Positions 7,741-17,806 of a DNA stretch of 36,479 nt are shown here, piece after piece. The stretch covers positions 1-36,479 of the forward strand of contig CALVWO010000012.1 in assembly GCA_944367465.1 (NCBI GenBank), written 5' to 3'. Positions within the stretch are counted from its first letter, which is position 1, and each line of letters starts with the position of its first letter. The notes beneath the pieces are model-generated. The model worked only from the letters and a program-made list of their open reading frames with translations, had not been told where the DNA came from and did not search any database. The position numbers and the translations under genes were made by a program. The stretch comes from an uncultured Clostridia bacterium (GTDB lineage: Bacteria; Bacillota; Clostridia; Christensenellales; Borkfalkiaceae).

Positions 7741-8667
7741 ATGAAATACCAGCACATGATCGACATGCTCTTCGTTCTGCTTGCAAAGCGCCGCATTTCG
7801 GCAGGCGAACTCGCCGCACGGTACAATATCTCGGTGCGCACCGTCTACCGGTACATCGACGAAATGACGGTGGCGGGCATCCCCATCGACGTTGCGCGCG
7901 GCGCAGGCGGCGGGATCTACATCTCCGATACATATAAACTGCCGAAGGGATATATGACGCGCGAGGAGTACGAAAGCGCCATTAACGCCATGCAGGCAAT
8001 GGAGAGCGAGCTTGGCGACCCCGCCCTCTCCTCCGCGATCAGCAAGCTCAGCGCCAAGGCAAAGGAGGAACGGCAGGACGGCGCCATTACGGGGAATATT
8101 CTTGTGGACAGCGGAACATGGGGAAACGAACGTAAATTTTCGGAAAAGCTCACGCTTCTGGAGCGGGCGATCGCGGAAAAGGAGGCGCTGGAGATCGACT
8201 ACATCGCACGGGACGGCGAGCGGACGCGGCGGATCGTTCTGCCCCATCTGCTCGTTTATAAGCAGAACATCTGGTATGTGTACGCATACTGCCGCCTGCG
8301 CGGCGCCTTCCGCCTCTTCAAGATCGGGCGCATGCGCTCCATATTAAAGACCGGGGAACACTTTTCCCCCATGCCCTTTTCGCGAGACGACGTACCGCTC
8401 TCCTTCTGGACGGACGAGGAACAGACGGTACAGGCAAAATTCCTCATCTCGCCCGACGTTCTCCCCTTCGCAGAGGAGTGGCTCGGCATTGAAAACGTGC
8501 GCGAGGAAGACGGACAGTTCGTTGCAGACGTCGCCCTCCCGGACGACGATCAGCTCGTGGAAAAGATCCTCTCCGCGGGCGCGGGATTCAAAGTACTTTC
8601 CCCCGCGCCGCTTGCCGAGCGTGTACGCGACGAGGCAAGGAAGATCGCGGAGAGCTATTCAAATTGA
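7741..8667 (+). CDS. HTH/WYL-domain transcriptional regulator
   Basis: A 308-residue YafY/PafC-type regulator. Residues ~1-60 form a DeoR-like winged helix (LAARYNISVRTVYRYIDEM as recognition region, then the GGIYI wing). Residues ~140-225 form the WYL ligand-sensing fold with IWYVYAYCRLR in place of the WYL triplet. The C-terminal ~70 residues match the WCX extension. Such proteins act as DNA-binding switches responding to small ligands or nucleic acid. The start is supported by GAGGGG six bases before ATG 7741. It is transcribed alone from 7674-7702 and ends in a terminator shared with the convergent giant gene. Targets are unknown. A related TGACA/TGTCA palindrome occurs at the giant gene's promoter. 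Confidence 0.9.
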   Translation: MKYQHMIDMLFVLLAKRRISAGELAARYNISVRTVYRYIDEMTVAGIPIDVARGAGGGIYISDTYKLPKGYMTREEYESAINAMQAMESELGDPALSSAISKLSAKAKEERQDGAITGNILVDSGTWGNERKFSEKLTLLERAIAEKEALEIDYIARDGERTRRIVLPHLLVYKQNIWYVYAYCRLRGAFRLFKIGRMRSILKTGEHFSPMPFSRDDVPLSFWTDEEQTVQAKFLISPDVLPFAEEWLGIENVREEDGQFVADVALPDDDQLVEKILSAGAGFKVLSPAPLAERVRDEARKIAESYSN

Positions 8668-8686
8668 TAAATATCCCTTTCATTAT

Positions 8687-8720
8687 AAAAACGGCGTCCC
8701 CAATGGAGACGCCGTTTTTT
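8687..8720. terminator. Bidirectional terminator between convergent genes
   Basis: Stem ACGGCGTC (8691-8698) / GACGCCGT (8708-8715), with AAAA on the left and six T on the right. It serves both the WYL gene (+) and the giant gene (-), whose stop is at 8723. Confidence 0.85.
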
Positions 8721-8722
8721 GA

Positions 8723-11700
8723 TTACCAACCCTGTTCCGTGTACTGCGATACCGTACCGAGTTCAATCGTCTGCTGCGACCCGTCCGCCGCAGTATAGGT
8801 ATAGCAATAGGTGAGGCTGACTGTGATTTCAAAACGCTTACCGCCCATAATCTCCCCACCGAATGAGCAGGAATCCGATGCCACATATCCCTGATGCGTT
8901 TTATTATAAGTCCTGTTCAGCGCACCACCGGTTAAATGGAAATTGTAGGTCGTTTGAATCGTTAAATTGTCGTCGAATTCCAGACCGTAAAGACTTCCAC
9001 CAGAAATTTTAGCTTCCGATGAATACTTTCTGCTCATTCCCAACCAACCATCTGAGACATCGGATGCCGTCGCAGAAATCTGAATATTGCTTGCCCAGAG
9101 CGCCTCGACGGTCGTGTTTGCACCGCCGACGACGGAATAGGAGATCTCCGTCACTCTGACGGGATTTCCGTTTTCATCGAGCACATACCAGCCGAGGAAG
9201 GTATAGCCATCCGCCGCGGGCGTTTCGAGCGTATACGTGCCGTCGAACTCCACCGTCGTTTCGGAGACGTTCTCCGCCCCGCCCAGCGTGAAGTTCACGC
9301 CGCTGCTCCTGTAAGTGACCGTATCGGGTGCGAGCGGAACGCGGATGGAGGAATCGTCTGCGGTGTATTCGAACGTTCCCTCTTCCCAGAGCATGTTCTG
9401 CGGGAGCCCTTCGATCGCGGTGAGATCGAACACACAGTTCTCACCCGTAACGCGGAACGTATAGGTATTCTCGCCGTACACAAGGCTGATCGCGGAATCT
9501 GCGAACATCTGCACGGAGACGGAATAGGTTCCGTCTTCGTTCTTTTCCCAGCTCGGGCCGAGCGCACAGGGCGCAATGATCGTGACGGTATACAGATCGG
9601 GGATCTGATCGGAAAGATCCGCCGTAGGATCCTGCGTGCCGTCCGAAATATCGCAGGGATTATGGAAGGTGAGCGTTGCGTCCACTTTGAGAACGGAGAG
9701 CGACGTCCGGAAATTCAGCGTGCGGAGCACGTTATCGGTTCCCGCATAGTTCGACGAGGCAAGCGTGAGCTGCATATCGCCGAGAACGCCGCCCGTGAGC
9801 GCGCTGCCGTTGAAATTGAGCACCCACTCGCTGCCCTGTTCGCCCTGCCGATAGGAATAACTGCTGAGCACATCGGAGAGCACGGTTCCGTAATCGTCCG
9901 TCTCCGGAGTCGTCTCCGAAGAACCGCCCGATCTCATCGCATCAGCAACGGTATCGGAGAAGTTGAACATGAATATGACGTGATCCATGATGTCGGCAAA
10001 GAAACTCTCCAACGTAAGAACACGGTACTTCACATCGCTCCCGATCGTACGGCGCAGGTACACCATGCCCTGTTTGACGGTGATATCCGTCGTGCCGCCC
10101 TCGTTGATCGCAATGATGACCTTCGGGAACGTGATGCTCGCGTTGATCGTGAGCTCCCCGTTCTCATCGACGGAGACGGACAGTCCGTTGACCGTGACGG
10201 TGGCGGCGGGGATCTCGAAAAGAGTCAGATCGATGACGACTTCCGCCGAACCGCTGATAAAGAAGTTTCCGTTGAGGGCGTATCCGTCGTCCGTTTTGTG
10301 CGTGGCGGAGAGCGCAATGGATTTGAGCAGTTCGTCCGCGCCCTCGAACATATAATTGCTGTAATCGGTATAATTGAGGGAAGCGACCTGCGCATCGCCT
10401 GCGGACAGCGTGATTCCGCTCTCCGTATAGCCGAGCGTGAGCGCATCGTAACCGATATCGAAGTTCACGCTCGTCTTATCGGCATTGCCCGCGCCGTAGA
10501 TATTGGCGACCGAAATGCCCGAAAGGAAGGAACTGCCTGCCTCGCCGTTTTTACGGAGCATAACGGTGAGATCGTCGAGCCCCTCTCCGCCATAGACGAG
10601 GTCGGAATCGAGCGTGACGGTGAACACCGTTTCGCCGTTCTCCGAAGAGACGCCCAGCTCTTTCAGATAATAATCGAAGGGCATATCCGCAAGCACGGTT
10701 TCGCCCGTGATCGCATCGGACACATCGCCGAGGATCCCCTCGACCGCGTCTTTGATGCCGAGCGTACTTGCGAGCATCCCGCCGACCGCGCCGAACTGCC
10801 CCTGCTCGTCGTCGGAAAGCCACTTGGAGACGAAGTAGCTGTCGAGCGTTTCAAAGAGCGCTGCCGTCGTCTCCTCGGGGAACCCGAGCGTTGTGAGGAA
10901 GTCTGCAAGCGTATCCTCCATCAGCGAAACGCCGCTGGCGGCGATCGTCATAAGATCGCTTGCCGAGACCGCAAAATTGAGCGGTTTACAGCGCGAATCT
11001 TCCGGCTGATACTTGGAGAGACTGATAAAGAAGTCGAGCTCGCCGTCCTGCTCGTAATCGAACATCCAGAACTGCAGATACAGATCGGTGCCGTCCGCGG
11101 CGACTTCATCGAGCCAGAGCGTGAAATAGACGTAAGCCTCGGGATTGACGACGAGAGACTGCGCCGCAGTATCCAGCGTGAAGAAGGTTTCGCCCGCATT
11201 GCCCGCATGGTAGACGAGCTCGCCGTCGATCTCGAATTTCGCGGAGCCGTCCGCATTCACGGAAACGGAATCGTTGAAGCTGATGCGGACATCGTTCGAA
11301 GAGAGCGTTGCTGCCGCGGCGCCCACGAAATCGAGAAGTTCGCACAGGCTTCCGGCAGTCATGTACGAGCCCGAAGGCTGCGTTACAGCGCCGTCGGAGA
11401 CGCCTGCCGTGAGCGAGCCCGAGAACGCCGCCTCTCCAAGAGAAACTTTGCCAATATCGACGGAGACAGCGCCCTCCGAGACGAAGAGTTCCGCACGGAT
11501 ATTGCCGTAAGCGACGGAGGCAACGCCGCCCTTTTCGGGCGCGCCGAAGGAAACGCCATCGATGATCTGCGGGATATCAAGCCCCGCGAGAAGATCGGTC
11601 ACGGCGGCGCCGGCGCCCGCGAGCGCGGAGAGTTCCCCGAGCGTTGCAGGGATCTGCGCGCCCTTCACGTAATTGCTCAGGATCGCGGAGATGCGCTCGT

Positions 11701-14700
11701 ACGCTGCCTCGAAGGCGTTGCCGACCTGATAGAGTTCATCGTATACGAGATCGACGCCGACGCTGCCGTACACGATCGTGACGCGCGTTTCATCGGCATA
11801 GACGACGATCTTCTGCGCCGTTTCGCCCGCCGTGATGATCAGATCGAGCGAGAGGCGGAAACCGTCTTTCCAGCTCACCGTACCGTTCTGCACGGAGACG
11901 GAGGCGGCGAAGTCTTTATAGCCGACGCTGAGCGTGCCGCTGAGGGCGAGCGCCTTGTTTTCCACGACGGCAAGCACCGTATCGAGCACGGGCGTGATGT
12001 CGGCATGACCGGCATACTCCGAAGCATCGACCGCGAATGCGCTGCCCGCCGCGAGCGTGACGTGCAGTCCGCCGAGCAATGCCTCCTCACCCTGTACTTC
12101 GGCGGTCAGTTTGCCGTTTTCCGCAGTGAGCGCCACGTCCCCAAGTGCGAAATCGACCCCGAGCGCCTCCAGAAGCTGCGTTCCACCGATGACGGCTGAT
12201 GTTTCTGATTTGAAACGGATGATCTCGCCGAGATCGAGCGAGAAAAGATTTTTCAGGATCGCGGAGATATCGCTCCCGTCCTGCGTTCCGATGGCGGAGG
12301 AGACGAGCCCGGCTGCATCTGCCGCGTTGAGTTTGAGCTTTGCCCCTTCGAGGGTGAGGTAGACATACCCTTCCTCGCCGTAAGCGAAGTCGATCTTCTT
12401 GGCTGCGGAGCCGCTGCCGTCCGTATAGGAAACGGTAAGCGAACCCTTTACCGCAAGATTTTCAAGGGAAACGGAGACATCCGCAAGCAGCGATACCTGC
12501 CCGGCGGCAAACTGCACCTGCGCATCGACGCCGCCGTCTGCCACGATCCCGAGAATGGTCTCCGCCATCGGAAGGATATCCGTGTACCCTTCGGTATCGG
12601 CGGAGAACTCCGTCGTCTTCGTGACGGAGAGCTTTGCGCCGAGCGCGCTTGCCGCGATCTCTTCCGAAGAGACCGTGAGCGACACGTCGCCCAACTCAAA
12701 ATCAATGCCGAACGCCTTCAGCAGCTCCGTTCCCTTCGCGTTCACCGTGAGCGCGTTCGTATCGTCAAGTCCGATGAGTTTGCCGAGATCCAGCGAGAAC
12801 AGCGTTTCGAGAATGTCCGTCTCTTCCTGCGTGAATCCCTTCCCGTCCGCGCCCAAAAGATCTGCGACGAGCGAAATCGCCTCTTCCGCGTTCGCCTTCA
12901 CTTTGAGCCCGTTCACGTTGAGGTACAGCGCACCGTCCTGATAGATGAGCCCGACGGCGATCGCTGCACCGCTGTAATCGATCGTCACTTCGCCCTGCAC
13001 GGCGAGCTCTTTCAGCGAGAGGTTCACATACCCCTCCGCAGAAAGTTCTCCCGCCGCATAGGCGATCTCCGCGCGCAGATACTCCGCATCCGTAAAGAAT
13101 CCGATGAGCGCCTCTGCATACGGCAGGATGTCCGTATATTCGTCGGTGATGACCGCCTCGAACGCCTCCGCGCCCGTCACCGTTGCCGTCGCCCCGAGCA
13201 CTTCCGCCGTCAGCGCGCCGTCCTTTACCGTGAGCCGCACGTCGCCGAGCGCAAAGTCGATCCCGATCGCCTTCAACAGTTCCGTCCCCTTCACGACGAC
13301 AGAACTCTCGTTTTCAAAATCGATGAGGCTGCCCAAGTCGAGCGAGAGCAGTTTGCCGAGAAGATCGCCCTCCTCCGCACTCAGTCCGCCCTCTGCGCCG
13401 AGCAGATCGGCGATGAGCGAGACCGCCTCTTCAACGTTCGCTTTGACTTTGATGCCGTCGATATCCAGACCGAGCTCGCCGTCGCCGTAGATGACGCCGA
13501 CCGCCTTTGTTTTACCCTTGTACCCGAGCGTGAGTTCCCCTGCCGCCGCGAGCGTGCTCACATTGAGCTTTACGTTCCCCTTTACCGTGAGATCGCCCGC
13601 CGCGTAGTTCACGCTTGCCTGCAAATTCTCGTTGCCGAACAGCGCGATGAGTTCGTTCACCATCGGAAGAATATCCGTGTACCCCTCGGTATCGACGGAG
13701 AATTCCTTCCCTGCGGTAACGGAGAGCTGCGCGCCGAGCACGCTTGCCGCGATCTCTTCCGAAGAGACCGTGAGCGACACGTCGCCCAACTCAAAATCGA
13801 TCCCGAACGCTTTCAGCAGCTCCGTTCCCTTCACGTTCACCGTGAGCGCGTTCGTATCGTCAAGTCCGATGAGTTTGCCGAGATCCAGCGAGAACAGCGT
13901 TTCGAGAATGTCCGTCTCTTCCTGCGTGAATCCCTTCCCGTCCGCGCCCAAAAGATCTGCGACGAGCGAAATCGCCTCTTCCGCGTTCGCCTTCACTTTG
14001 AGCCCGTTCACGTTGAGGTACAGCGCACCGTCCTGATAGATGAGCCCGACGGCGATCGCTGCACCGCTGTAATCGATCGTCACTTCGCCCTGCACGGCGA
14101 GCTCTTTCAGCGAGAGGTTCACATACCCCTCCGCAGAAAGTTCTCCCGCCGCATAGGCGATCTCCGCGCGCAGATACTCCGCATCCGTAAAGAATCCGAT
14201 GAGCGCCTCTGCATACGGCAGGATGTCCGTATATTCGTCGGTGATGACCGCCTCGAACGCCTCCGCGCCCGTCACCGTTGCCGTCGCCCCGAGCACTTCC
14301 GCCGTCAGCGCGCCGTCCTTTACCGTGAGCCGCACGTCGCCGAGCGCAAAGTCGATCCCGATCGCCTTCAACAGTTCCGTCCCCTTCACGACGACAGAAC
14401 TCTCGTTTTCAAAATCGATGAGGCTGCCCAAGTCGAGCGAGAGCAGTTTGCCGAGAAGATCGCCCTCCTCCGCACTCAGTCCGCCCTCTGCGCCGAGCAG
14501 ATCGGCGATGAGCGAGACCGCCTCTTCAACGTTCGCTTTGACTTTGATGCCGTCGATATCCAGACCGAGCTTGCCGTCGCCGTAGATGACGCCGACCGCC
14601 TTCGTTTTACCCTTATACCCGAGTGTGAGTTCTCCTGCCGCCGCGAGCGTGTTCACGTTGAGATGGATCGTTCCTTTCGCCGTGAGATCGCCCGCCGCGT

Positions 14701-16921
14701 AATTCACGCTTGCCTGCAAATTCTCGTTGCCGAACAGCGCGATGAGCTCGTTTACCATCGGGAGGATATCCGTGTATCCCTCGGTATCGACGGCAAATTC
14801 CTTCCCTGCGGTAACGGCGAGCTGCGCGCCGAGCACGTTGACGGAGAGCGCGCCGTCCGAGACGGAGAGTTCCACGTTGCCGAGCGCAAAGCCGCCGAGG
14901 TCGACGCCCAGCGCCTTGAGAAGTTCGTTCCCCGCAAGGACGACTTCGAGCACGTTCTCCTTTTCGGAGAGAGAAATATTGGAGGCAAATTCATCGGAGA
15001 GGAGCGTCGTGAGCAGATCACCGAGCGCAAAATCGCCCGTGCCGACGGCGGGAAGTTCTCCGCCGATAAACTGCATGACGAGCGCGATCGCCTCCTCCGC
15101 ATTCGCCCTGATCTTCACGCCGTCAAGATCGATATACGCATAACCGCCCGTATAGGCGATGCCGATCTTCTTTTGCGCGCCGCCGACGGAAAGCGTGAGC
15201 GTACCCTGCGCGGAGAGGTCGTTCAGATCGGAAATATTGACGTTGAGCGTACCGCCGACGGAGAATCCGTTCCCCGCGTAATCGACCGAGACTGCAAGGA
15301 CATCGCTGTCCATGATGCCGAGCACGGTCTCCGCATAGGGAATGAGATCGGCATATTCGCCCTCTTTGACGGGCACGCTCTCATCGGAATAGGCAAGGCG
15401 CGCGGAGATCTCCGTGCCGTCGAGCGATATATCCGCAGAGATATGCCCGAGCGAGATCGTGCCGTCCTCCGCGATGAGGAATTCAAAGTGAACGGGAAGC
15501 GAGACCCCCATGAGCCCGAGCGTGGAGTCGAGCGTGGCGCTCCTGCCGTCGTCGGAGACTGCGAAGTCTCCCCCGCCGAGCTGCGCGAGGAGCTCATCGG
15601 TATCGAGAGAGATCCCGCCGTTCCCGCCTTCCGGAAGGAAGGAACGCAGGAGCGCGAGGAGTTCTTCCGTTCCCGCGCCGACCTTTACGCCGTCGCCGTA
15701 AGCGAGGCGGATCTGCCCGTCCGCATAGCCGATATAGAGATTGCCGAGCTGCGCCCGAAGCTCCATATCCGCCATGTCCGCCGCGTCCACATAGACGAGC
15801 CCCGAGACAGACGCGCCGTCGATCGCAAGATCGAGCGAGAAGGTGACGGGGCCGCTCAGCACGGGTGCGAAGGCATTGGAAAGGCACGCCGCCGCCGTGA
15901 CGGTTTCCCCGTCGGGTGCACCCGTAGCGGGCTTATCGGCATAATCTTTGAAGTACGTATCGTATGCGTCGGAGAGGGCTTTCTCGGTATCGTACTCGTA
16001 ATTCGTCGTGTAGGACGCGGTGCAGCCGACGGAGACGCCCATGGTCGCCGTATACGTTTCGCTGATGACCGACTGCAGAACCTGCCAGGTGCTGTCGAAT
16101 GTGTACGTTACGGTGATCTGCTCGAAGGAAGGCAGCGCCGTGAGCCCGCCCGTGAACATCATCTGGTTGACGTAGTAGGCGGGCGCCTTGTCGGTCGCGG
16201 GATCGAGGTAATAGGTCTGGGTATAGGTGCCGTCCGCATTGACGACGACGGGATCGGCGCCGAGCAGCGTCTCCTCGTTGATGACATAGACGGAGAAGGA
16301 CGTGCCGGGCAGCCCGTTGCGCTTTTTGAAATCCTCAATGAGCGTGTTGCCGTAAGGCTCCCCGTCCTTCCAAACGGTATCCACGCCGTTGTACGTGGAG
16401 GGGCCGCCCGCGGCGTCGCGCCAAAGCACGCGGTCGCCGACATAGCAGAACTGCCGCGCCGAATTGACCATGCTCGAAGTGGTGATATCCGTCTGGATGA
16501 GCACGTCGTCGCTGAACTGCTTGTAGGTGCCCACCTCCTGCTTGATCATCGTATCGACGAGCCCGTGCATCTCGTTGTAATAATTATCCTGCCCCATGAG
16601 GCGGGTGTTCATATAGCCGATATTTTCGAGCGCGGTGTGCGCATCGGGCGTGGAGCCGTCCGTCGGCAGATCGTACGCGACAGTGACGAACCCTTCATCG
16701 ACAACATTGGGTGCAGTATCCTGAAAAAAGAGCGCGTTCACGCCGAAAACGCCGAGGCACAGAACTGCCGCAGCGGAAAAACTTGCCAGAACCTTGGTGA
16801 CCCGGCGGTGATATTTGGCTTTGAGGCGCAAGCCCCCTCTCTTTTTTGCGACTGCGCGGGGGCGTTTTTCGTTTTCGATCGGGTGGAGCCCCTCCTCCAC
16901 ACGCTCATGAGGCTGTTTCAT
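8723..16921 (-). CDS. Giant secreted repeat protein with InlB-type repeat
   Basis: A 2732-residue protein. The N-terminus is ~40 basic residues followed by one hydrophobic segment (about 44-66): an uncleaved anchor or a long signal peptide, placing the rest outside the cell. Residues ~520-1800 contain about seven tandem modules of ~180-190 residues. Each starts near Y(T/A)D(I/L)(L/I)P and includes a GxAYxDGxxYLxxxGxKxKxNAEEA-like beta segment and LFSLDLGxLI. Two further regions resemble diverged modules. Near the C-terminus is one Listeria-Bacteroides (InlB B) repeat, recognisable by YTFLGWY followed by VEALWA. No LPxTG sorting signal, catalytic motif or LRR was seen. It is likely an adhesin or structural surface protein; the fold of the module is unknown to me. 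The start has GGAGG three bases before ATG 16921, with a promoter at 16973-17001. Confidence 0.85.
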   Translation of the reverse strand: MKQPHERVEEGLHPIENEKRPRAVAKKRGGLRLKAKYHRRVTKVLASFSAAAVLCLGVFGVNALFFQDTAPNVVDEGFVTVAYDLPTDGSTPDAHTALENIGYMNTRLMGQDNYYNEMHGLVDTMIKQEVGTYKQFSDDVLIQTDITTSSMVNSARQFCYVGDRVLWRDAAGGPSTYNGVDTVWKDGEPYGNTLIEDFKKRNGLPGTSFSVYVINEETLLGADPVVVNADGTYTQTYYLDPATDKAPAYYVNQMMFTGGLTALPSFEQITVTYTFDSTWQVLQSVISETYTATMGVSVGCTASYTTNYEYDTEKALSDAYDTYFKDYADKPATGAPDGETVTAAACLSNAFAPVLSGPVTFSLDLAIDGASVSGLVYVDAADMADMELRAQLGNLYIGYADGQIRLAYGDGVKVGAGTEELLALLRSFLPEGGNGGISLDTDELLAQLGGGDFAVSDDGRSATLDSTLGLMGVSLPVHFEFLIAEDGTISLGHISADISLDGTEISARLAYSDESVPVKEGEYADLIPYAETVLGIMDSDVLAVSVDYAGNGFSVGGTLNVNISDLNDLSAQGTLTLSVGGAQKKIGIAYTGGYAYIDLDGVKIRANAEEAIALVMQFIGGELPAVGTGDFALGDLLTTLLSDEFASNISLSEKENVLEVVLAGNELLKALGVDLGGFALGNVELSVSDGALSVNVLGAQLAVTAGKEFAVDTEGYTDILPMVNELIALFGNENLQASVNYAAGDLTAKGTIHLNVNTLAAAGELTLGYKGKTKAVGVIYGDGKLGLDIDGIKVKANVEEAVSLIADLLGAEGGLSAEEGDLLGKLLSLDLGSLIDFENESSVVVKGTELLKAIGIDFALGDVRLTVKDGALTAEVLGATATVTGAEAFEAVITDEYTDILPYAEALIGFFTDAEYLRAEIAYAAGELSAEGYVNLSLKELAVQGEVTIDYSGAAIAVGLIYQDGALYLNVNGLKVKANAEEAISLVADLLGADGKGFTQEETDILETLFSLDLGKLIGLDDTNALTVNVKGTELLKAFGIDFELGDVSLTVSSEEIAASVLGAQLSVTAGKEFSVDTEGYTDILPMVNELIALFGNENLQASVNYAAGDLTVKGNVKLNVSTLAAAGELTLGYKGKTKAVGVIYGDGELGLDIDGIKVKANVEEAVSLIADLLGAEGGLSAEEGDLLGKLLSLDLGSLIDFENESSVVVKGTELLKAIGIDFALGDVRLTVKDGALTAEVLGATATVTGAEAFEAVITDEYTDILPYAEALIGFFTDAEYLRAEIAYAAGELSAEGYVNLSLKELAVQGEVTIDYSGAAIAVGLIYQDGALYLNVNGLKVKANAEEAISLVADLLGADGKGFTQEETDILETLFSLDLGKLIGLDDTNALTVNAKGTELLKAFGIDFELGDVSLTVSSEEIAASALGAKLSVTKTTEFSADTEGYTDILPMAETILGIVADGGVDAQVQFAAGQVSLLADVSVSLENLAVKGSLTVSYTDGSGSAAKKIDFAYGEEGYVYLTLEGAKLKLNAADAAGLVSSAIGTQDGSDISAILKNLFSLDLGEIIRFKSETSAVIGGTQLLEALGVDFALGDVALTAENGKLTAEVQGEEALLGGLHVTLAAGSAFAVDASEYAGHADITPVLDTVLAVVENKALALSGTLSVGYKDFAASVSVQNGTVSWKDGFRLSLDLIITAGETAQKIVVYADETRVTIVYGSVGVDLVYDELYQVGNAFEAAYERISAILSNYVKGAQIPATLGELSALAGAGAAVTDLLAGLDIPQIIDGVSFGAPEKGGVASVAYGNIRAELFVSEGAVSVDIGKVSLGEAAFSGSLTAGVSDGAVTQPSGSYMTAGSLCELLDFVGAAAATLSSNDVRISFNDSVSVNADGSAKFEIDGELVYHAGNAGETFFTLDTAAQSLVVNPEAYVYFTLWLDEVAADGTDLYLQFWMFDYEQDGELDFFISLSKYQPEDSRCKPLNFAVSASDLMTIAASGVSLMEDTLADFLTTLGFPEETTAALFETLDSYFVSKWLSDDEQGQFGAVGGMLASTLGIKDAVEGILGDVSDAITGETVLADMPFDYYLKELGVSSENGETVFTVTLDSDLVYGGEGLDDLTVMLRKNGEAGSSFLSGISVANIYGAGNADKTSVNFDIGYDALTLGYTESGITLSAGDAQVASLNYTDYSNYMFEGADELLKSIALSATHKTDDGYALNGNFFISGSAEVVIDLTLFEIPAATVTVNGLSVSVDENGELTINASITFPKVIIAINEGGTTDITVKQGMVYLRRTIGSDVKYRVLTLESFFADIMDHVIFMFNFSDTVADAMRSGGSSETTPETDDYGTVLSDVLSSYSYRQGEQGSEWVLNFNGSALTGGVLGDMQLTLASSNYAGTDNVLRTLNFRTSLSVLKVDATLTFHNPCDISDGTQDPTADLSDQIPDLYTVTIIAPCALGPSWEKNEDGTYSVSVQMFADSAISLVYGENTYTFRVTGENCVFDLTAIEGLPQNMLWEEGTFEYTADDSSIRVPLAPDTVTYRSSGVNFTLGGAENVSETTVEFDGTYTLETPAADGYTFLGWYVLDENGNPVRVTEISYSVVGGANTTVEALWASNIQISATASDVSDGWLGMSRKYSSEAKISGGSLYGLEFDDNLTIQTTYNFHLTGGALNRTYNKTHQGYVASDSCSFGGEIMGGKRFEITVSLTYCYTYTAADGSQQTIELGTVSQYTEQGW
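12646..14835. repeat. 1095-bp tandem duplication inside the giant gene
   Basis: Positions 12646-13740 and 13741-14835 are head-to-tail copies of a 1095-bp (365-codon, two-module) unit. Between about 12741-13484 and 13836-14579 I found no differences by eye, whereas the flanks of the unit differ at scattered positions. The duplication is in frame, so the protein gains two modules. The near identity implies recent duplication or gene conversion. Confidence 0.9.
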
Positions 16922-16972
16922 ATTCCTCCGACACGGCGAAAGCCGCGAGATGTAACGAAATTTTATGACAGT

Positions 16973-17001
16973 ATTCTAACACCTTTATATGACAATGTCA
17001 A
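16973..17001 (-). promoter_or_regulatory. Promoter of the giant gene with ATGACA repeats
   Basis: Minus strand TTGACA (17001-16996), 17 bp, TAGAAT (16978-16973). The plus strand shows three ATGACA boxes at 16965, 16989 and 17010. The middle one forms ATGACA-ATGTCA-A around the -35, a shorter version of the palindrome at the WYL gene promoter. Confidence 0.75.
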
Positions 17002-17056
17002 CAAAATATATGACATTTTCTCCAACTTGTGCAAATTGGAAGGAAAAATCACAGAA

Positions 17057-17085
17057 AATAAAAAATCCTCTCATAGAGAGGATTT
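17057..17085 (-). terminator. Terminator of the TM1266-ABC transporter operon
   Basis: Perfect 9-bp stem AATCCTCTC (17064-17072) / GAGAGGATT (17076-17084). On the minus strand it is followed by a T run, 47 bp past the ATPase stop at 17132. Confidence 0.85.
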
Positions 17086-17131
17086 GAAAACGCGCAAAAA
17101 CACAGATTTTGTGAGATTTGTTCCGATTAAT

Positions 17132-17806
17132 TTAATCGCTCCCGCCCATGAGCGCCCTTGTGAGCGCCGCCTCGCAGTCGGGTCGGGCGAAAAAATCACG
17201 CGGGAGATCGCCCTCCACGGGAAGATCGAGCGCCACGGAACCGCGGTGCAGAACGACGGCGCGATGCGAGAGGATTGCCGCTTCGTGCACGTCATGCGTG
17301 ACAAAGACGACCGTTTCGCGCCGCTCCCGCCAGAGCGCTGAAACAAGCCCGAGGAGCGTTTTTTTGAGAGCGAGATCGAGCGACGAAAAAGGTTCGTCCA
17401 TCAGCAGCAGATCGTGCGGGTACAAAAAGGCACGCGCAATGGCAACACGCTGGCGTTCCCCGCCTGAAAGCTGGCGCGGGTACGACTTTTCGCGCCCTGC
17501 GAGCCCGACTTTGGAGAGCATCTGCGATATTTCCGCCCACATATTTTCGGGCAGAACGAAGCGAAGATTTTCCTCCGCGGTGAGATTGGGCAGGAGCTTC
17601 GGCGACTGGAAAAGATAGGAAAACGCCCCCCTGCCCTCCACGCTGCCTTCGTAAGGCGTGAGCCCCGCAAGCACGTTGAGAAGGGTCGTTTTCCCAGCTC
17701 CGCTCTCGCCGAGCACTGCCGTGATCTCCCCTTCGCGCAGTTCGAGCGACACATCGGAGAGCGCAACCTTCCCGCCGTATTTTTTTGTGACGTGTTCGAG
17801 TTTCAT
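17132..17806 (-). CDS. ABC transporter ATP-binding protein (SsuB/TauB-like)
   Basis: A 224-residue ATPase that powers import by the neighbouring permease. It has Walker A GESGAGKTT (about 33-41), signature LSGGERQR, Walker B LLLMDEPF with D-loop SSLD, and H-loop THD. The sequence is closest in feel to the nitrate/sulfonate/taurine/pyrimidine-precursor family. The start ATG (17806-17804) overlaps the permease stop by four bases (ATGA). The open frame extends far upstream, but that portion is a shadow of the permease gene. Last gene of the operon, followed by a terminator at 17057-17085. Confidence 0.92.
   Translation of the reverse strand: MKLEHVTKKYGGKVALSDVSLELREGEITAVLGESGAGKTTLLNVLAGLTPYEGSVEGRGAFSYLFQSPKLLPNLTAEENLRFVLPENMWAEISQMLSKVGLAGREKSYPRQLSGGERQRVAIARAFLYPHDLLLMDEPFSSLDLALKKTLLGLVSALWRERRETVVFVTHDVHEAAILSHRAVVLHRGSVALDLPVEGDLPRDFFARPDCEAALTRALMGGSD

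Noticed and set aside
8723-9000. Sortase (LPxTG) anchor at the C-terminus of the giant protein
   Set aside because: The protein ends in SQYTEQGW with no LPxTG, hydrophobic segment or basic tail.
9662-12199. Long plus-strand open frames opposite the giant gene (also 14663-17341 and several shorter ones)
   Set aside because: They are shadows of a GC-rich coding strand: Arg/Glu/His-rich low-complexity translations with no recognisable domain or start signals, duplicated exactly where the sense gene is duplicated.
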